Origin: Adiantum capillus-veneris
Taxonomy: Eukaryota; Streptophyta; Polypodiopsida; Polypodiales; Pteridaceae
Direction: 5' to 3'
NCBI GenBank assembly: GCA_014529385.2
Contig: CM043944.1
Span: forward strand, 88,566,884 to 88,630,883
DNA: 64,000 nt
The notes under the pieces are model-generated. The model did not search any database. It saw only the letters and a program-made list of their open reading frames with translations, and was not told the DNA's origin. Made by a program: the position numbers and the translations under genes. Of the stretch, positions 45,437-57,992 are shown one piece after another; the first letter of the stretch is position 1; every line of letters starts with the position of its first letter.

Positions 45437-46640
45437 GTTTGAAAATCAAGAGCAAGCTATGATGTAAGCCAGAAGTCATCATTGGATAACCATTTTCCAA
45501 ATCACTACTTTAGTTAAGTCCGATAGAACTGTCATCTCTAGTCAGAGAGCACTAACAAGGTCAGTGAGGCAGCTTAATACAGCTGACAGAGCAAGGTAAG
45601 GGTTTTTGGGAGAGTTAGGTATGTGATTAAGCCCATTGGCCAAGATTCTACGTACTTTAATATTTTGAATAATGTTGAGATCACAAGTACAAACGTGCCT
45701 ACCATATATATCAAAGTTCTTGCAGAATGTGGTAAATTGATAGCATGTACATTCGGGAACAGATTCATGCCGAAGAAAATCATTACTATAAACTAACTTT
45801 TTTACGGGTTGTTGATACTTCCATCCAATGAGTATATTATCGAGTAATTTGTGATTGCCAAAAAGAAGGTCAAAGCACTCACAAAAAAGAGGTTTAGGTT
45901 GTATCCAATCGAGAAGTACATTGTGGAAGAGACAGTATATGTAGATATAACCTTGGTTTGGGACAACCTTGTTGAGAGTTCTTCGACCACAAGGGCTTGT
46001 AATAACCTGCAATATCACCAAGGATTACAATTCAAGGAAATTCTTGATGGGGGGGTTTCTGCCTCTTCCCCAGAGGTAGCTACGAGCCTTCCCCTGGTTA
46101 GAGGAAGAGCTAGGAGTTAAAGGAGTTGAGGGTAGTAAGAGAGTTGGGTCTTTTCAAAGCAGGGGAATCATCCTCATCAATACATGGTTTGAGTAGCTAG
46201 TGATGATCTTAACGCCTTTGTAGTTAGCATAAGTAGTTAGGTAGATCCATGGCTCATCAGATTTTAATTCTTTTAAGATATCCAGCATTAATCCACAAAA
46301 GTTTTCATTCTGGCATCAAAGGGAATGGGAGCTAAGCCGAATGGCTGTGATAGTGCATATCATCGAGGATAGGCTCAAGCATGTAAGTGTGAGTTTTCTC
46401 TTTCAGCGAAGAACATGGTTTTGTAGTTGGGGGCGATATGGCTGGTGTAATGTATGAAGCGTGACCTAGTGGATTTCTCCCAAGCCGTAATACATTGGCG
46501 TTGTAGAAAAGCATAATTCACTTGGGTCGATTGAAGAATCATGTAGCAAGTGTAATGCATCACATTTCCCAAACCAGTTCTTTATGTCTTGCATTTATCC
46601 CGTACTCAAGATCTTGCTTTTATGCATCTTTTGAAAATTT
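45437..46640 (-). pseudogene. Penelope-like element, N-terminal part
   Basis: A 159-codon minus-strand frame ending at 45542 contains YSNDFLRHESVPECTCYQFT and GRHVCTCDLNIIQNIKVRRI. This corresponds to the conserved Cys-containing N-terminal region of Penelope-like proteins (C-x-C followed by a G-H-V-x-T-G-D-L-like segment). Reading on toward 45437 leads directly, across the inserted LTR element, into the RT at 35819. Upstream (46021-46640) only scattered pieces of frame remain. The 5' end abuts the LINE near 46650. Confidence 0.65.
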
Positions 46641-46649
46641 TTTCTTGCT

Positions 46650-49200
46650 TCCCATGCAATTGTAGGAAGTCAATGTGAGGGGTTTTTACACATCTTTATC
46701 ATGTACTCCACAACCCTTTCCATGCCCATAACCTTAATTGGAAGAGATCTCGACTCAACAAGTAGGAGCATATATGGTGTTTGTGTCTTAACTTGGACAA
46801 AGTTTGTAAGAAAACGCTTTTGAACATTCTCAAACTCTATCCAAGTAGACTTTGAGATGCTCCCGCCCTGCACTTCAACTACATAAAGAAGAACCGGTGT
46901 CAACAATGTGTCAAAAAGGTACTTCTTGAGAACCCAACGTTTAATGTTTCTCGCATTACACATGTTCTCAAATGCATAATATGCTCTCTTTCGGTTTCAA
47001 AACGACACATAGCACATTCATGCCACTTGTGATTGGACAAAACCTCAAGGCCAAGGTACTTAAATCTCTCAACAACATCAAGTGTCTCATTGTTGTACAC
47101 AATGCATGGCTTCTCCTTATGGTTGGCTTTCACAAGCATAACCTTTGTTTTGGATTCATTCACAATAAGCCCACTATGCAAGCAAAAGTTCTCAAGGACA
47201 ACCATAAGCTTTTGTGCATCTTCTAAATGTGTGCTAGAAGCACTACATCATCCGCATACAACAAAATCATGATTACCGCATTGCAAATAGTGACCTCTTC
47301 GATGCCTTCTTCTTGCATAAAGTCAAGTACCATTTGTTATAATTGATCAATGCATAGACCAAAGAGAGTTGGTGATAACAAACATCCTTGTTCTATCCCA
47401 ATAGTGCTTACAATTTTTTTGAAATCCTCTTCTCATGCACAATTGATACATCACCTTCTCCTAGATTTGAGAACCGCAAGCATGAAGTCACTTGGCACTT
47501 GGAGTTCTTTCATCCTTCTCCACAAATTGTTACATGGAATAATATCAAAGGCTTTCTTAAATTTCACAAAACAAAAATACTAGTGCTTGCCTTTCAACCG
47601 ACTTTCCTCCATGAGAACACGAAGAGTGACAATATGATCAATAGTGCTATGGCATCGACAAAAACCCGTTGGTCCTTTTTGCACTCTTGTCATTCTCTTC
47701 AGCCCAATCACTCAATTTCATCTCTATTATACACCCAAACAAATTTTCCATAGGACACAATCATTATAGTTCGGTAGTTGTTCACATTCTTTACATCTCC
47801 TCCTTTATGCAAAGGCTTAACCCAATTAGTACTCCAATCACAAGGCATATCATGTTGAAGTGCAAGGTTGAACATATCAACATCCACTCATGGGTAAAAT
47901 CTCCCGTCCATTTGATCATCTCCAGCTTGATATCTTGAAGATCTCCCACTTTGCGAGTGGCCAACTTTTCAAGCCCACCACATACATCCTCAATAGTAAA
48001 AAAAGAGGTCATACATGGGAGTGAATCATAAAATGGAATTTTTTTAGCACTTGGTTGCTCATATATGTGCCTACAATATGTGCACATATCCACAAAACTC
48101 AAGTTACCAAAATTCTCAACCTGCTTGCCCCTCAAGTTTCTCCAAAATCTTCCATATGCACGTGCCTTTTCTTGGACTTGAAAAAATTATTGCTTTACAT
48201 TCCATCTTCTTCTCTTCTTTTGAATCAATGCCTTGTATGTATGCAAATGACTTTGATAGTTATCTTTGTCCATAGCTGCATCAAGCTTTATCAAGGACTT
48301 TTGAGCATCTTGATATTCTTTACCAAACCACCTTTTGCGTGATCTATCTTTGTTAATACCGTGGAGATGCTTTATGGCAAAGCATTCTTTGGCACAAGAA
48401 CAAATAACTTTCTTGAAAGCTTCCCATTTAGTTTTCAATGGTGTCTCATATTGAAGCTTTCATCCATAACTTTTGCTCAACCATTTCAATGTACATTGGT
48501 GCCCATTTGAAATCAATACATAGTGATAACTGCTCTTTCTTTTGGTTGAGATTATCATGCTTAGTTGCTTCTCCACATGCAAGGTCAATACATAAGGTCG
48601 ATGGTCTGATTTTGGGGTCCATTGGCCAAACATAAAACTCTTTATGCAATACATGATGGCTTCGGAGAGTAGCATATAATCAATCACACTATCCCCATTA
48701 TGTTTTCTACATGTAAATCCATTGGTTCCACTCTACAAAGATACACCATTGGCAATGAGCATACCCATGCTATTATACATGTGTAAAAGTAACTTTCCAT
48801 AGTGATCCGGCTCTTTCTCATCCATTGAAGTAAGATCATACAAGTGAACTTCTTCCAACTCCCTTGAAATGTATGGCATATCAAATTGTTGAGTATCATC
48901 TTGCAATGTTTTTGTGAGAGCATTCATATCCCGAAATACAATAACATCACCTTTTTCTTTGAAATAAGCAATGTCCTCTTCTAAATCAAAAATTGGATGA
49001 TCTCTATCCATGCAAGCATAAAAGGGGGAATCATGATGAGGAATGTAGCAACCGGCTACAAAAATGGGTGCTCTTTTTGGTGTCATAATTTTCAATCATA
49101 CATAACATTTGTACTTTTTACCTTTCACAATTGATACAAAATATTCCAATCCTTTCTGAACCATACATGCTACCCCTCCTCGCCCTCTTCATTGCTTAAG
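46650..49200 (-). pseudogene. LINE ORF2 (endonuclease and reverse transcriptase), decayed
   Basis: On the minus strand, an apurinic-endonuclease-like domain is present: VAGCYIPHHDSPF, KGDVIVFRDMNALT (Gly-Asp..Asn motif, near 48930-48960) and IDYMLLSE...PKSDHRPYVLTL near 48600-48680, with the catalytic SDH. RT follows, with KLEMIKWTG near 47920 and the catalytic LLYADDVVLLA at about 47234-47266. NESKTKVMLV and FKYLGLEVLSNHKW precede the C-terminal TPVLLYVVEVQGGSISKSTW segment, which ends at 46670. Many frameshifts are present. The architecture is that of an APE-type LINE. Confidence 0.85.
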
Positions 49201-49659
49201 ATTCTTTGACTACATCAATGGATGTACATTGTAATCCTCCAAGCTATTAATCCTTTGTGTATCATGCTCCCAAGTTTCAACAAGAACTACAACCTCGGAT
49301 TTGCTTGTTAGTTCATCAATGCCAACCCCCGCATTCCATTGGTATCCATTGCAATTCCAAAAGCATATTTTCAATTGTAACTCGGTCTCATAGGTTGCGC
49401 ATCCCTATTTGCTTGAGACACTTGTCTCCTCCTTGGGCACATTTTCTTCATGAGAGATCTCCTTGTTTTTCTTATTCTTTTCCTCATATACCTTGCAACG
49501 CACTTCTTTTTTCTTAATAGTGCGATCTTCACATACAATACATTTTGTATTCCTCAAATAGATTCAACTATTATCAAGGATAATCTTTCGTTTGGTCTCA
49601 TCCGACATGTTGTATACAATGGCCGTTCACTCGAGCGAGGAGCTCCTTGCTTACCACTC

Positions 49660-50341
49660 TATGTGCTCTATAGACCATAACTCCGAACATCCCAAAGTGG
49701 GTTCTTCAATAAGAATGGAAAGAGAAGGAGGGGTCTATAGCTTCTCTTTGGGAATTCCACGTATAACAATTTTCTTGGAATTTCGCTCTCGTTCCTACAA
49801 CTTCTCCACATCCACATTCTCAACATTCTTTGTTTGAGCCATAGATTGCATGAGTGAAGAATTAGGAACCACATTGTTACCACATACATCAGCCCAAGAC
49901 TTGTTTGTGCATATATTTTTCATGTCGCAAACATCGCGGCTCATGGTGTAAAATTTCTCCTCTTTCAATACATGGTTATGCTCTACTTTGATCATGCGCT
50001 CCTTCAAACAATTCAAGTCCATAAGAGTGCGTTACATTCCTTGACTTCCTCTTCAAGCTGAATTGAACGTTTTTTTTGCATCTCAAGTGTCCTCTTGAGA
50101 TTCTCATTCTCAACCACAAGTACCCTTAGCATGTTATTCTCCATTGCAAGTGCCCGTAAGTCTTCACCTTGTTTGTTTACGATCTCTTGCAGCAATACCA
50201 AGTATGCCATGGTCATGGTTTCCAATGTCGTTAGTGGAGTGGTTGTGTTGCTATTCCCACTTAGGATATTTGGGACCATTTTCCACAATGTTTGTGGACC
50301 TTTTTGAAGAAGAAGAACCCTTGCGAGTGTCGAAAGACATT
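49660..50341 (-). pseudogene. LINE ORF1-like coiled-coil protein
   Basis: The frame starts MSFDTRKGSSSSKRSTNIVE at 50341 and is broken after about 30 codons. A heptad-rich coiled coil (LVVENENLKRTLEMQKKRSI, QLEEEVKECNALL, about 50013-50180) and further pieces to about 49660 follow. It sits immediately upstream of the endonuclease/RT and in the same direction, as an RNA-binding ORF1 would. No RRM or zinc knuckle was recognised, so the identity rests on position and coiled coil. Confidence 0.5.
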
Positions 50342-50520
50342 GATGTAAAATAAGATATGAAATTCAAATTTCTTGAACCTGTTCACTTAAGCAATGTTGC
50401 TATAAAACGTCTTCCATAACTCTTTAAAAAAAATGTCTTCAAATCAATGCGTAGAGGAAGCCGTGCTCTTTAATTGAGGCTATAGATCACACAAATCAAA
50501 GTTCGGATGAAGAAATTATG

Positions 50521-50557
<37 letters not shown>

Positions 50558-50668
50558 GAGAAAGGAGAAAAAAAGAAAGAAGAGGGAGGAAAGAGAAATC
50601 ATGAGAGATAGTGAGAGACACACAGAGAGAGAGAGAGAGAGGAGGAGGAGAGGAGGAGGGAAGCTACT
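50342..50668. repeat. Purine-rich low-complexity region with (GA)n
   Basis: (GA)n occurs at 50523-50553 and 50620-50641, with AGGAGG stretches up to the LTR start. No gene is present. Confidence 0.85.
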
Positions 50669-51195
50669 GTTAGGTTTAATGGCCATGTGGCCGACCACCC
50701 ATCACTAAGTGCTACTAGCCCTAAGTGTACAGCTATACACTTGTGTGAGCCATTAACGCTAAGTACAATGAGTATTGTACGCCTTAGTGCATAAGATAGA
50801 GAAGAAAGAAAGGGGGCACACAGTACGTGTCGGCTGCGATGATTGAAACTGGCATTGTCCATTGTGGAGCCATGTAGGTCGTCACTCGATACCTGCATCA
50901 GCAGTGTCATTGTAGCTCTAGCCCTGTGGTATGCATGTTGCATCTACACTAGAGCGGTTACAGAGGTGAGATAGTGAGCATAGGTTGAGAGCCGTCTTAT
51001 CTCACCTCTTGTACATACTAGTTGTAGGCTAGTCTTCTTTCCACTTATCGGTACAAAGCCTTTAGTGGGAAATGTTAGGTAAAGACGGTGTGCCTCACCG
51101 TGCTTTGCCCATGTCTCTCGGCCAGTGTTCGGCAGCCCACATTTATCTCCTTATTCTTTATACATACAAAGAATAAGGAGCTCTCACTCATAATG
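50669..51195 (+). repeat. 5' LTR of a second copy of the Copia family at 24130 (end uncertain)
   Basis: It starts TGTTAGGTTTAATGGCCATG, like 27808, and precedes gag of the same family. Its right boundary is unclear because no initiator-Met PBS was found between 51195 and gag. At least 510 bp align piecewise with 27808-27971 plus 29935-30185. Confidence 0.65.
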
Positions 51196-51724
51196 TGTGT
51201 GTATGAGGCCACTCCAAAAGAGGCTACACACTCCCGAATGAGCCGTGGGTTCTCGTAGATGGAAGAGACTACAACAATGGTACCTGTAATTGGCTATGGA
51301 AGCTCTGTAGCACAAACTACCAAAAGAGGGCTGAAAAATTGAGCTCCTGAACCGTAGCTCAAATGAGGTTTCTGATGGCTTGAATGGCTCTGAAAGGGGG
51401 GTAAAATCGCAGGACACCTGCTGCTACAGGTAGCTGGAGCATCCCTTACGAGGCCTCGCCATAGGATATGTATAGAGTGGTATAGGTGCTTTTGACACCG
51501 AGTTGGCGGTCTATGGTCAGTTTAACAGTTTATGCACCTCAGTTGGTCTCTACAAAATGTGCTTTTGAGGGGAATTGCCCTCTTTTATGCTTTGTGAGTG
51601 ACATACTTGGTCATTTTGTCTCAAATTTTGGTTGACAAGTCCCAAATACAACGGAGACTCTGCCGAAATTTTCTAAGAATCTTTTGGTAGTCTTGTCACC
51701 GTATCTACTAGCAAAGACTGTGAC

Positions 51725-52226
51725 ATTTATTACATAAGAAGTTTGATGGCACTAATTTTCAGCTTTGGAAGAACCAAATGCATGATGTGCTTGTCCAAAA
51801 GAAGCAAAAGTTGCTTAATGCCTATGCGGCTAGAACTGAAGATATGCACATGACTCAGTTTCAGTGGGAGGAGCTTGATGAGCTATGCATGTCTACGATT
51901 AGACAGCACCTTGGTGAGTCGATGTACTTTTTAGTGTTAGAATGCGAGACTGTTCATGCTTTATGGCAGAAATTATGCGACACTTACAAAAAGGATACGG
52001 CTAGCAATAAGGTTTTCCTAATGCGAAAACTTTTCAACTTTTGTATGAAGGAGTCAGCTAGTGTTGCCATCCATATCAATGATTTTGATTCTCTTTTTTT
52101 CCAAATTCGTGCACAAAACATGACCATTGATGATGAGATGAAAGCAATCTTTTTGCTTTGTTCACTGCCACCCTCTTGGAATATCTTTTGTCAATGTGTT
52201 TCATCCTATTTCCTTACAAAAGGGGA

Positions 52227-52228
<2 letters not shown>
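51725..52228 (+). pseudogene. Copia gag N-terminal fragment
   Basis: A KFDGTNFQLWKNQMHDVLVQ-like start (about 51748) leads into KKQKLLNAYAARTEDMHMTQ and SNKVFLMRKLFNFCMKESAS, then IDDEMKAIFLLCSLPPSWNI. The frame is open until it runs into a GA tract at 52229. From 51990 it parallels the gag at 24130, so this copy shows what the other lost at its 5' end. The rest of the element is missing. Confidence 0.85.
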
Positions 52229-52260
<32 letters not shown>

Positions 52261-52865
52261 AGAGGGGAGGGGAGGATATAGGGAGAAGATAGAGGAGAGA
52301 GACAAGGGGGAGGGAGCAAGGGGAGGGGAGAGAAGATAGAAGGGGGTTGTAGTTTTGGATTTTAGAGAGGGGAGAAAGAAGGGAGAGGTGAAGAAAAGAA
52401 GAGAAGAGTTCAGCGGATCAGACATGTGAACCTTACCATAAGTGCAAAGGAGGAGGTTTTGAAAAGGCTAAATAGGTTTATTAGGGGTAGGCCCTAATAA
52501 CTACCCTCCTAGGTTTAAAAAATCAAAAGGAAGGGGGGGGGGGGGTAAGAATGGCTATGCAAGCGAGCAACACCTCTAGCCTGCAACTTGTGGAACAATA
52601 GTTTTGTAGCTAAAAAAAGTAGTAATACAGCTTCATATAAGGTCTAGGTTGTTTCCCTAAAGAATAGTACATGATTTTTCAAATAATTTTTTTGTTTCTT
52701 CTTGGAAACCATGCCTTTGTGAAAAAAATGGTTATGTTTTTCTTTAATTTCAAGAGGACTTCAATTTCTTTTTTATAAGAATGCTTGGACATTCATATCA
52801 GCATACAAGTAATAGTACTAAGAGACTCATGCAACAAAAAAATCTTCTAGAAGTATTGGAAAAAG
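52229..52865. repeat. (GA)n, purine-rich low complexity and AT-rich sequence
   Basis: (GA)n lies at 52229-52259, G/A-rich sequence to 52420 and a run of about 14 G at 52532-52546. No gene was seen. Confidence 0.8.
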
Positions 52866-53029
52866 TCACATCTTTGCATTATGAATTGTGGTATTAATAG
52901 CATGCATCAATGTAGTTATCATGATACATTAGTGGTCTCTCCATATGTCACATCTTTGCATTATGAATTGTGGTATTAATAGCATGCATCAATGTAGTTA
53001 TCATGATACATTAGTGGTCTCTCCATATG
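52866..53029 (+). repeat. Perfect 82 bp tandem duplication
   Basis: TCACATCTTTGCATTATGAA to CTCCATATG occurs at 52866-52947 and again at 52948-53029 without a mismatch, so it is a very recent duplication or an assembly artefact. Confidence 0.95.
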
Positions 53030-55126
53030 TGGCCAATCATTATGATATTCTCTCTTTGATTTTCCTTATTACGTTAAAGTCACTTGAGTCCAAATCTTAC
53101 AGAATAAGTCAAGGGTATATTACTTTTCAAAATTGAAATTTGTATAAGTGTAAAAAAGGGGATCATATCTACCATATACAATTCATAAATAGGGGTTTTT
53201 CCCAAATTGTCCACTTCCACGTGGCATTCCTAGTTTTATAGAGTGAATTCCCCCAGGAAAAGAGAGAGGAAAGAGAAAGAAGGGAAGGGAGGGAGGGGGA
53301 GTACTCGTTTAGTTTTCATAATCACTTGATTTTTTAAAAAAAGTTTTAAAAACTTTTCAAATGGTTAAGTAGTGTGGGATTAGTTATTTCAGCTCATTTT
53401 GGACTAATTTATGTACTCTTTAACTTTGCTTGTTCTTTAAACTATCCATTTCTCATGGCGTGCACTATAATCTGCCTATGAGACAACTTTCCATTTCTTC
53501 AATGGGATGATAATAATATCTAAACAATTCTTGGTGAACATGTTGCACAAATCCATTTCGAAGGGATAGCTATATTAATTGAAATTGGGTCAGAGAAGAT
53601 TTGTGTGACATTGGAAAGGACGGTCAATCATCTAAGAGAAGGTGACTAGGTGCTAGAGGAGTGTTCGTTGAGAAAATTGAATGGACATGTCAATGCATCT
53701 TTGATGGCTCACTATAAAAGCTTTTAGAATGTTATCTCTAGGGTCTTTTGCTACAATGGATAGCCCATATTTGATGAGGCCAAGAACATTGACGGTCATT
53801 GATAAGAGTAGTGGAGGGAATGGTGGTTTGCACAAGAAGACACGCATTTATGATTTGCCATCCATATCGATTCAAAAGACTTCCATCAATATCTATTTTC
53901 ATGCGCGAAGAAGAATAAATGAGATGGGATCCCAAGGCTTACAATGGTGATAGTGTTTTTGAATTTCCAATCACAATGAGTTAAATCCATGCGATGGACT
54001 CAATGAATCACCAATACGAGCCTCATCTTGGGACAAAGCCTTAGAGAGCAAACATAGATTTCTCTAAGTTTGCATGCCAAAGCCAACGTGTGGGTTCTTT
54101 GAAGTGAATCAATAAGCTTTGTCTCAAACTTGTGAATAACAACATCACAAACACTTATCATTTTCGACGCAGTTTGCTAAAGGCACCTTTTCAGGAAAAG
54201 TATACAATAATGGGACATGGAAGCTTCTACGTCAGTATTATCATATTGCTACATCATGCATCGGAATGTGTGAGTGATGTGTGTACTATCTGATTTTTTC
54301 AGACAAAATAATGAGCAGGTTGTTGATTCATTGTGGCACACACTCCCATGTCTGAAATGGTCACACATCTAAATCACTTACAGATAGAGAAGGTCCATGC
54401 TCATAAAGGTTTTAGTCATTGGCCAACAAGAGGGAGCCAAAAAAGTGCATATGTTGTTGCAGAAGAGATTGTGTTTGAATTTTTCATTTGAGAAGATGAA
54501 GCAGCAAATGATCAATAAAAAATAGCTATATGCTTTAGTGATGAAACCGGTCCTTTAATTCAAGACAATTGTTAAGTGGTGTCTTTTGCTTTTGTAGGTT
54601 ACAAACTTGCTCATGACAACAACTAGCAAGTAGACTTGTGTTGTGTTTTCCAAAAAAAGAATAAAAATATGTATCTAAGAATTGAAGTAGCTCCACCAAA
54701 GATTCGGTGGTCTTGAAGCACTACTCAAACTAAAGCAAGATTGCACGTACGAGTTTTTCCAAAGAAGCAGGTTCCTAGGACAAGATAGAGAAGGGAATAA
54801 GTTCTTTTTCTTTAATATGTCAATAGGGGGACATCTTTTGTGTTGATTTGGTGAATCGAATGAGGCAGAAAGGAGCTGATGATCCTTATCGTGCTTGGGT
54901 GCATCTTGATCACACTCGGCATGTGGCAGATTGGGTCACCATGGCATGCCATGTTTATGACCCTAGGTAATTTGGTCTTCTTGGGTTGGTTTGAAGGTGT
55001 GCAAGGGGCTAACTATGGTTTCTTGGTGTACTTAGCATGCAAGAACTTCTTAACACAACTTAACGTGAAAATGAAGAAGGACATGCAATCGCAATGCTTA
55101 TTTTGGGAGCGATTGAAGTGATGACC
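53030..55126. other. No gene recognised
   Basis: Frames of 60-80 codons (53653-53847, 53729-53950, 54879-55121) have no recognisable motif. The sequence at 55127 is interrupted by the short Copia element and continues at 58209. Confidence 0.5.
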
Positions 55127-55448
55127 TGTTGGGATCGGTTGGTGGGTGCATTTAAACTCAAGGAGGTTTGAAGGCTAGAGCAATCATAGCTACACACACA
55201 ATAGAGAGAGGAAAAGAGAGAGAAAGAGAAACATTCAATAGACTATAATGTACAATGCAATATCTTTACAGCATAGTATAAAATATGTACATGGAGGGCT
55301 TTATTTATAAGCTTTGATTAGATATCTGCCTATCACTCCTTCTCTACTTGGCTTACACATAGTCATATAGAAAACCTAACACCTCATAGGCCAAATACCA
55401 AATACTAAGTTGTACATGTGTAGAGGTGTTTCCCATGCCCACCTTTCA
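55127..55448 (-). repeat. 3' LTR (left) of the short Copia element
   Basis: It pairs with 57876-58208. A minus-strand TATAAATAAAG box lies at about 55298-55308. Confidence 0.92.
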
Positions 55449-55571
55449 ATCCTCCCCTTGGGCATGCAATACATAATGAAAAACCCATTTATCCACACAG
55501 GATGACGCTATCCACTAAGGATGACAAGAACTAACCACACAGGATGAAAAATAAGAATACCTCTCCTTGAA

Positions 55572-56340
55572 CTAGAGAAGGTAGAAATGAATCTTCAAAG
55601 TATATCTGTAACAAAACATACCTCCCCTTCTTCCCATGCTTCTTCGTCTTTGATTGACTACATGAATTGCTCCTTTCATTGGCTGATTGCTTTTATTGTT
55701 GTTATTGATGTTGTTGTTACCTTGATCCTTTGAATAGCACCTAGAAGGAGCATGCACCTTCTTATCGTAATTGCTACAGAATTTATTGATATAACAATCC
55801 TTAGCTATATGTCCCATTTTACAACAGTCGTAGCACTTTCAAATGTTGGAAGATGATGTAAAATCTATGGCGATTCTCCTCTCCTTGCCAAAGAAGCTCC
55901 GTTTGTCGAGGTAGATGAAATTTTTTGCTTCTTTTCTTCTGCCTGAAGCAAGCTTACCACATCTTGAAGTGTTGGAATTGGCTCCGTTTCTTCAAGAATA
56001 GTGACTATATGGTCATAGTTGGAAGGAAGTGCACTAAGGAGGACTGCAAACTTTGTCATCTTGTTCTACTCCGCATTGAGTGTAGGTCAATTGTGTGATC
56101 ATGCTTTTATGCCTAATGACCAAACTTGTTATGTCTTCCCCCTCGAACATAGTGAATTTGTAAAGTTGCCTTTTTAGGCTAACTTTATTCTGTTTGGCTC
56201 TAGCTCCGAATTTCTTCTCTTGAATTTTCCAGGCCTTGTATGCATATATACACTCATCTATAAAATGTACATAATTATCATGGAGTGCAGTAATTATGAT
56301 TCCAAGTGTATGTTCATCTTTTTCCTGATTGAGTGCAGTA
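55572..56340 (-). pseudogene. Copia gag remnant in the short element
   Basis: On the minus strand, VLLSALPSNYDHIVTILEET and TLQDVVSLLQAEEKKQ are standard Copia (UBN2) gag segments at 55865-56059. MGHIAKDCYINKFC (about 55776-55817) is the zinc-knuckle region, followed by an Asn-rich stretch. Stops and frame changes break it upstream to about 56340. Confidence 0.8.
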
Positions 56341-57860
56341 GATGCCCTGGTTGTGTGCCTTCGTGATCATTGAGAGGTGTTTTTACTATACCCCATAATT
56401 TTTTATTCATTTATTAACCTCTTAGCTTAGTTTTTCAGGTATGGAAACCCTCCCCATTAAATTTTATAATTCCTTTTTCTTCCATGATGCAAGTGCTGAT
56501 GAAAAATGCCAAGGACTTGCTCTTACCGATAAAGAGACTCTCGCTATGGCAGTGTCTTGTCCTATTTTAGAAAGAAAATAGTGCAGGTGCGAGCTTAATA
56601 ATTTTGATTATTAAGTCACTCTTCATGAATAAGAATCATGAAGTTGTTTATGTGGCTTTGGTGCATTTACCTTGAGACTTCGAAGTTTTTGAACACTTGA
56701 CGTTTTGAAGCTTTTGAAAGTCACTTTAGAACTTACTTTAGCTTTGAAAGAGGACCCGTTTTGCTTGGTGTGAAGAAAGAGCACAAGAACGCCTGCCTTG
56801 ATAGAACTTGAAGGAGTTGTTGCCTCGATGGTGTGAGCCCAAAGCTCTTTAAATAGGTCGCCCAATTTGAAAACACCGGTGGCAATGGTTGTGTGTGCGT
56901 GTGTGTGGAGATCGGAATCTCGAGACAATGGTGATTCAGTTTGATGTGTGAAGCTCCATTATTGAGGTTGCTGATGTGAAGCTTTGCGATGATGTTGAAT
57001 TCGAGCTTGCTGAATTTTGATGTTTGAAGCTCCACTAGCCCACCAAAAAAGTAAAGGAACGTCTTAATTCAAAAAAACTTTATACATAGTGTGTGTAATG
57101 AATAAACTGAGAAATGATGAAGGGAGACAAGAGCAGCATATGCCGTTCAAGGGATGATGAGATGATGTCGAAGCTATTCCATGATCAAAATTTGCAAGAG
57201 GGGGCACCCAACTCTGCTGCAAATGCATCCACAAAGGCCGATCGACGCGAGCTTGTCCCAATTTCTTGCTAACTTCTGCCGAGATCTGCTATGGTTCGCT
57301 TCTACTGCCCCTAATTGCTTCGATTTTGTTCACTGCAGCTGTCGAATGCTCTAGCTCAACTTCAGCTCACTGCCAACGCTTGTAGATTCTTCGATTCCAT
57401 GCCTTGGTTTGGTTTCTTGGCCTTACGAGCTGCCCAAATTGACTTGCAATCCCTCAATTGCAATGTTGTTTATCTCCAATTTGCTGGCGGGCTTTTGGTT
57501 CAATTGCATGCCTTGGATTCACTTTACCTTGATGTCTTGCAATCCCCCAAACTCGACCCTACAGAAAGCTCGCTTATTGCTATTCGTTTTGATTTCGACT
57601 TTGTTGCACTCACTGCTCAATTGCTCTCAATGCTTGGTGCCGATTTGAAGCTTACACAGCGCTACCTTGGTTCTATGCTCCCCAAAATATAACCTTGAAT
57701 TGCTTGCTTGACTTGCAGCTTCAAGCTAATTCCAATCTCTCTACTTCTTACTCTCAACCTGCTAATGCCCGACTTTTCTACAAAGATCTAAGCTTACTAC
57801 CAAGGAGGTGTTGCACGCGCGGGGTGGGGAAGGGATGTGTCGGGCTCAGGATCGAGAGGC
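56341..57860 (-). other. Leader region of the short Copia element
   Basis: No domain was identified. A 101-codon minus frame (56928-56623) is Ser/Lys-rich without known motifs. The plus-strand frame at 57315-57692 lies antisense to the leader and shows no motif. Confidence 0.5.
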
Positions 57861-57875
57861 GGCTTTGATACCAAT
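57861..57875 (-). other. Primer-binding site of the short Copia element
   Basis: ATTGGTATCAAAGCC on the minus strand, one base from the LTR, differs by one base from the initiator-Met PBS TGGTATCAGAGCC. Confidence 0.85.
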
Positions 57876-57950
57876 TGTTGGGATCGGGTTGTGGGTGCAA
57901 TTAAACTCAAGGAGGTTTGAAGGCTAGAGTAGCCATAGCTACACACACTG

Positions 57951-57992
<42 letters not shown>

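Noticed and set aside
34640-46640. Animal contamination as the source of the Penelope-like sequence
   Set aside because: An LTR element with a plant-type PBS is inserted in it with a clean target duplication, and the flanks are contiguous with plant elements.
57315-57692. A 125-codon plus-strand frame as a captured host gene
   Set aside because: It is antisense to the short Copia leader, has no recognisable domain and no splice or start context. Chance is more likely.
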